Below are positions 61,581 through 64,000 of a stretch of 64,000 bases of DNA, in pieces. Both the position numbers and the translations under genes were made by a program. A model generated the notes under the pieces. The model worked only from the letters and a program-made list of their open reading frames with translations. It was not told the DNA's origin and ran no database searches. This DNA comes from Ophiodon elongatus (Eukaryota > Chordata > Actinopteri > Perciformes > Hexagrammidae): assembly GCA_016806645.1 (NCBI GenBank), contig JACSYO010001013.1, positions 1,716,001 through 1,780,000 of the forward strand, in the 5' to 3' direction. How positions within the stretch are numbered: the stretch's first letter is position 1; each line of letters starts with the position of its first letter.

Positions 61581-63328
61581 AGAACCGTCTCTCTCTCTCT
61601 GGTGAAAGGCCCGTGTCTTTTAAACTATATTCAAGACATGAAAAATTACCCTTACCCTTAAATGTGTAACATTTGTATTGGTAATTTCATCCTCAGGGGA
61701 ATATCAACAGAAAATGTCAGAGCAAACTGACTGTTAGATTTTTGCAAACAAGTGTTGGTCAAGGAAAGTTGTTAAAATACTTTATCCTGTTCTGGACTGA
61801 CCGACATCACCAGTCTTTGTTTGAAAATGCTCAGACCAATCAGATCAAAGAGATTCCTCCATAGTATCTTAATACTGTACATCCATCAATCGCTGTACAT
61901 CCATCAATCACCATTTGCTTTAAAATATTATATATATAATTTATAATTATTGTCCCTGTGCAGAGTCAAAGGGATGCTGCAGCTAAATTATTTTTAGCAT
62001 TTTCGTCAAGCGTTTTGACATAAATAGTTTCGTTCATATAAAAGATACGAATTCCCATCATTACTGCAGAGTGTATTTCGAGACGTGGGGAAGTATTTAG
62101 TAAACTAGAGAAGTGATACAGGGAACATTAAATAAGTGGATGCATCTTTCTGTCGTGCCACGACGAAGAGGGAGAAGGGGTTTCAGCTGCGAGACGCCGA
62201 GACTCATCGAGGTATTTTCACTTTATTTTCATTCCTATATCATGTTTTCTGTGCTGCTGCAGTAACCGTAGACTTCTTGAGTGTTATAGATGGTAAACTG
62301 TCACATTTTTATAAGATATTCTGAAATTATTTATTTGATGTGTGTTAAAATGATGCATTCAAAAACTCAAATAATATATAAAACCTGATGGGAATTATGT
62401 AAATGGTAAAGCAAAAGTAAAAATTTTGTATTTCCAAATATTGATGCATCTTTTACATACAATTGAATACAATAGAAAGAAAGTAGAATTATATGCCAAT
62501 GTATTATCCATTTATTAATTTATTTTAAACCCTGGCCACAGAAAATGATCAATTCTGGTTGTCTGACAGTTGTGTTATGTTATTGTTGTAATGTTATTTT
62601 CTAGTAACCGCACCTGTGATGCAGGTGTTTTAGACGTATGTGTCATTATTAAACTGTAGGGCTTAACTAAAGAGCTTGGAGCTTTTGTTATTTGGGCAAT
62701 AACCAAGTAAAATAGTTGAATACCTTTTTCCATGAAAACTACACAAATTAAATTTAAACTCTGGCAATATAGTATATATAAAACCATACAACATATCGGG
62801 TATTATCCCTTAACTGAAAAACACTGAAAAAGTCAGTCACACACATTTAATAGTTGGTCTTTTTCCTGGAAAACATTTTGAAATGTCACAGTAAGAAAAG
62901 CACAGGTGTGAATAATAAAATGAATGATTGCTGAATTGTATTTCGGTTCCTGGTATTGTGCATGTCGGCTCACTGTCACGCTGTCGGGGCTTAATGTGAC
63001 ACAGAGCCGTCGTCAATGTTGTTTTTTTAAAGTGTTTTTCCTACTGTTACTGGTCAAAATGTCTGCTGTGAAAAACACCTATAGTTCAGTGAAAATGAAG
63101 GTTAAATACCCCCCAAAAATATGGCTTTTCTCTGCTTTTATGTTCTAAAAATGCCTTTTGGAAGGAAGTAATTTCTTAGATGTGTTTTACTTGATATGCA
63201 TCTCGGATGATGGAGGGGCAGTTTGATGAATACAACCATGTGTACAGAATGTCAGTTCTACCCCCAACCAGATTGTGTTGCACAACAGTATGCAAGAAAA
63301 GGCCTGATGGTAGTTTTTTCTTTTACAG
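61581..63328 (+). other. Upstream region of tlr2
   Basis: AT-rich. No coding exon seen; one or more non-coding tlr2 first exons and the promoter are expected here or further upstream, but I cannot place them. The acceptor TTTTACAG at 63321-63328 implies an intron upstream. Confidence 0.5.
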
Positions 63329-63337
63329 GGACTCAAG

Positions 63338-64000
63338 ATGAGAATCCTGACATTTCTCCCGTTTGTCCTGCTGCTAATGCATCAAAGCTTCTCACTCCTC
63401 AGAGCACAGTGTCACGGCTGTGAGCAAACATTCTGTAACTGCTCGAGACAAAACCTGAGGACGGTCCCCGAGGCCCCTTCGCCGCTCATCACCGGACTTG
63501 ATCTCTCGTTCAACCGACTGCAGACGATAATGAAAAATGACTTTGTTGCATTTGCCCGTTTGCAGTCTTTGATCGTGAATAACAACATAATCCAAAAGAT
63601 CCACGACGAAGCATTTTTCCCGCTGATTAATTTGGAGAAGTTGGACTTGTCCTTAAACAGACTGGAAACGTTGTCTGCTGGATGGTTTGAAAACCTTTTT
63701 TCTCTTCAGGACTTGAATCTTTTGGGGAACAAATACAAAACGTTGGGTGAAGGCAACCTTTTCCAGCCACTGAAGAGATTAAAGACCCTACATTTTGGAG
63801 GGCCTGACCTTCAATCTGTCCGAAAAAGTGACTTCTCTGGCCTCCGTGTTCTTGAAGAGGTTGTTTTTGATGGAAAGAATCTGCAGGTCTACGCAGAAGG
63901 AAGTTTGAGCCAAATTGGGCCACTTAAATATGTCACGCTAGGTCTAAATGGTCCGTTTTGGAGAAATCAATCGCTGGTAGAGGCTATACTGTCTGATGTC
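63338..64000 (+). CDS. tlr2: Toll-like receptor 2, N-terminal 221 residues, cut by the window end
   Basis: TLR2 is a cell-surface innate immune receptor that, with TLR1-type partners, senses bacterial lipoproteins and signals through MyD88. The frame is open from ATG at 63338 to the last base (221 codons). The exon starts at 63329, after TTTTACAG, so nine bases of 5' UTR precede the ATG; the rest of the coding sequence is usually in this one exon. Residues 1-23 are a signal peptide (MRILTFLPFVLLLMHQ...). Cysteines 25, 28, 33 and 35 form the N-terminal cap. Leucine-rich repeats follow at about 51, 75, 99, 123, 148 and 172 (GLDLSFNRLQTI, LEKLDLSLNRLETL, LQDLNLLGNKYKTL). The phrase LNLLGNKYKTLGE matches the TLR2 group closely, and position next to tmem131l agrees with TLR2 in other vertebrates. 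TLR1-like paralogues are the alternative, less likely by synteny. Confidence 0.93.
   Translation, partial: MRILTFLPFVLLLMHQSFSLLRAQCHGCEQTFCNCSRQNLRTVPEAPSPLITGLDLSFNRLQTIMKNDFVAFARLQSLIVNNNIIQKIHDEAFFPLINLEKLDLSLNRLETLSAGWFENLFSLQDLNLLGNKYKTLGEGNLFQPLKRLKTLHFGGPDLQSVRKSDFSGLRVLEEVVFDGKNLQVYAEGSLSQIGPLKYVTLGLNGPFWRNQSLVEAILSDV

Overview
The window is a stretch of vertebrate nuclear DNA, almost certainly from a ray-finned (teleost) fish. Genes are split by GT-AG introns, the background is AT-rich with many A/T runs and microsatellites, and several interspersed repeats look like families I know from percomorph fish. Nothing prokaryotic, such as operons, ribosome binding sites or CRISPR, is present.

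Four protein genes lie on the plus strand in the order trim2 (3' half) - mnd1 (complete) - tmem131l (complete) - tlr2 (5' end). This is the same order as on human 4q31.3, so the block is an old syntenic neighbourhood rather than a functional cluster. trim2 (1-5134) gives the end of the filamin repeat and the whole NHL propeller of a neuronal RING ubiquitin ligase. mnd1 (7506-21019) gives the 205-residue meiotic recombination partner of HOP2, in eight coding exons, the first of which carries only the ATG. tmem131l (24575-60756) was assembled here from 34 phase-compatible coding exons. They total 4617 bases (1538 residues) and encode a type I membrane protein with a long PapD-like ectodomain, one membrane span and a Ser-rich cytoplasmic tail. 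tlr2 (63338 to the window end) gives the signal peptide, the N-terminal cysteine cluster and the first leucine-rich repeats of a Toll-like receptor.

The rest is introns and short intergenic gaps holding repeats: a 10-bp array beside a trim2 splice donor, a CT tract right after the trim2 stop, a 22-bp array in mnd1 intron 1, AT and GA arrays in mnd1 intron 4, hAT-like non-autonomous elements, a 156-bp tandem array between mnd1 and tmem131l, two pairs of dispersed repeats, and a Harbinger-like element.

No new biological system stands out. The signals most worth a second look are: a perfect 38-bp hairpin with embedded poly(A) signals in the 212-bp intron 21 of tmem131l; a minisatellite in intron 28 that seems to descend from that intron's own splice-donor region and repeats donor-like sites; a one-base-loop G-quadruplex motif in intron 8; and an unidentified antisense open frame with coding-like base periodicity in the last mnd1 intron.
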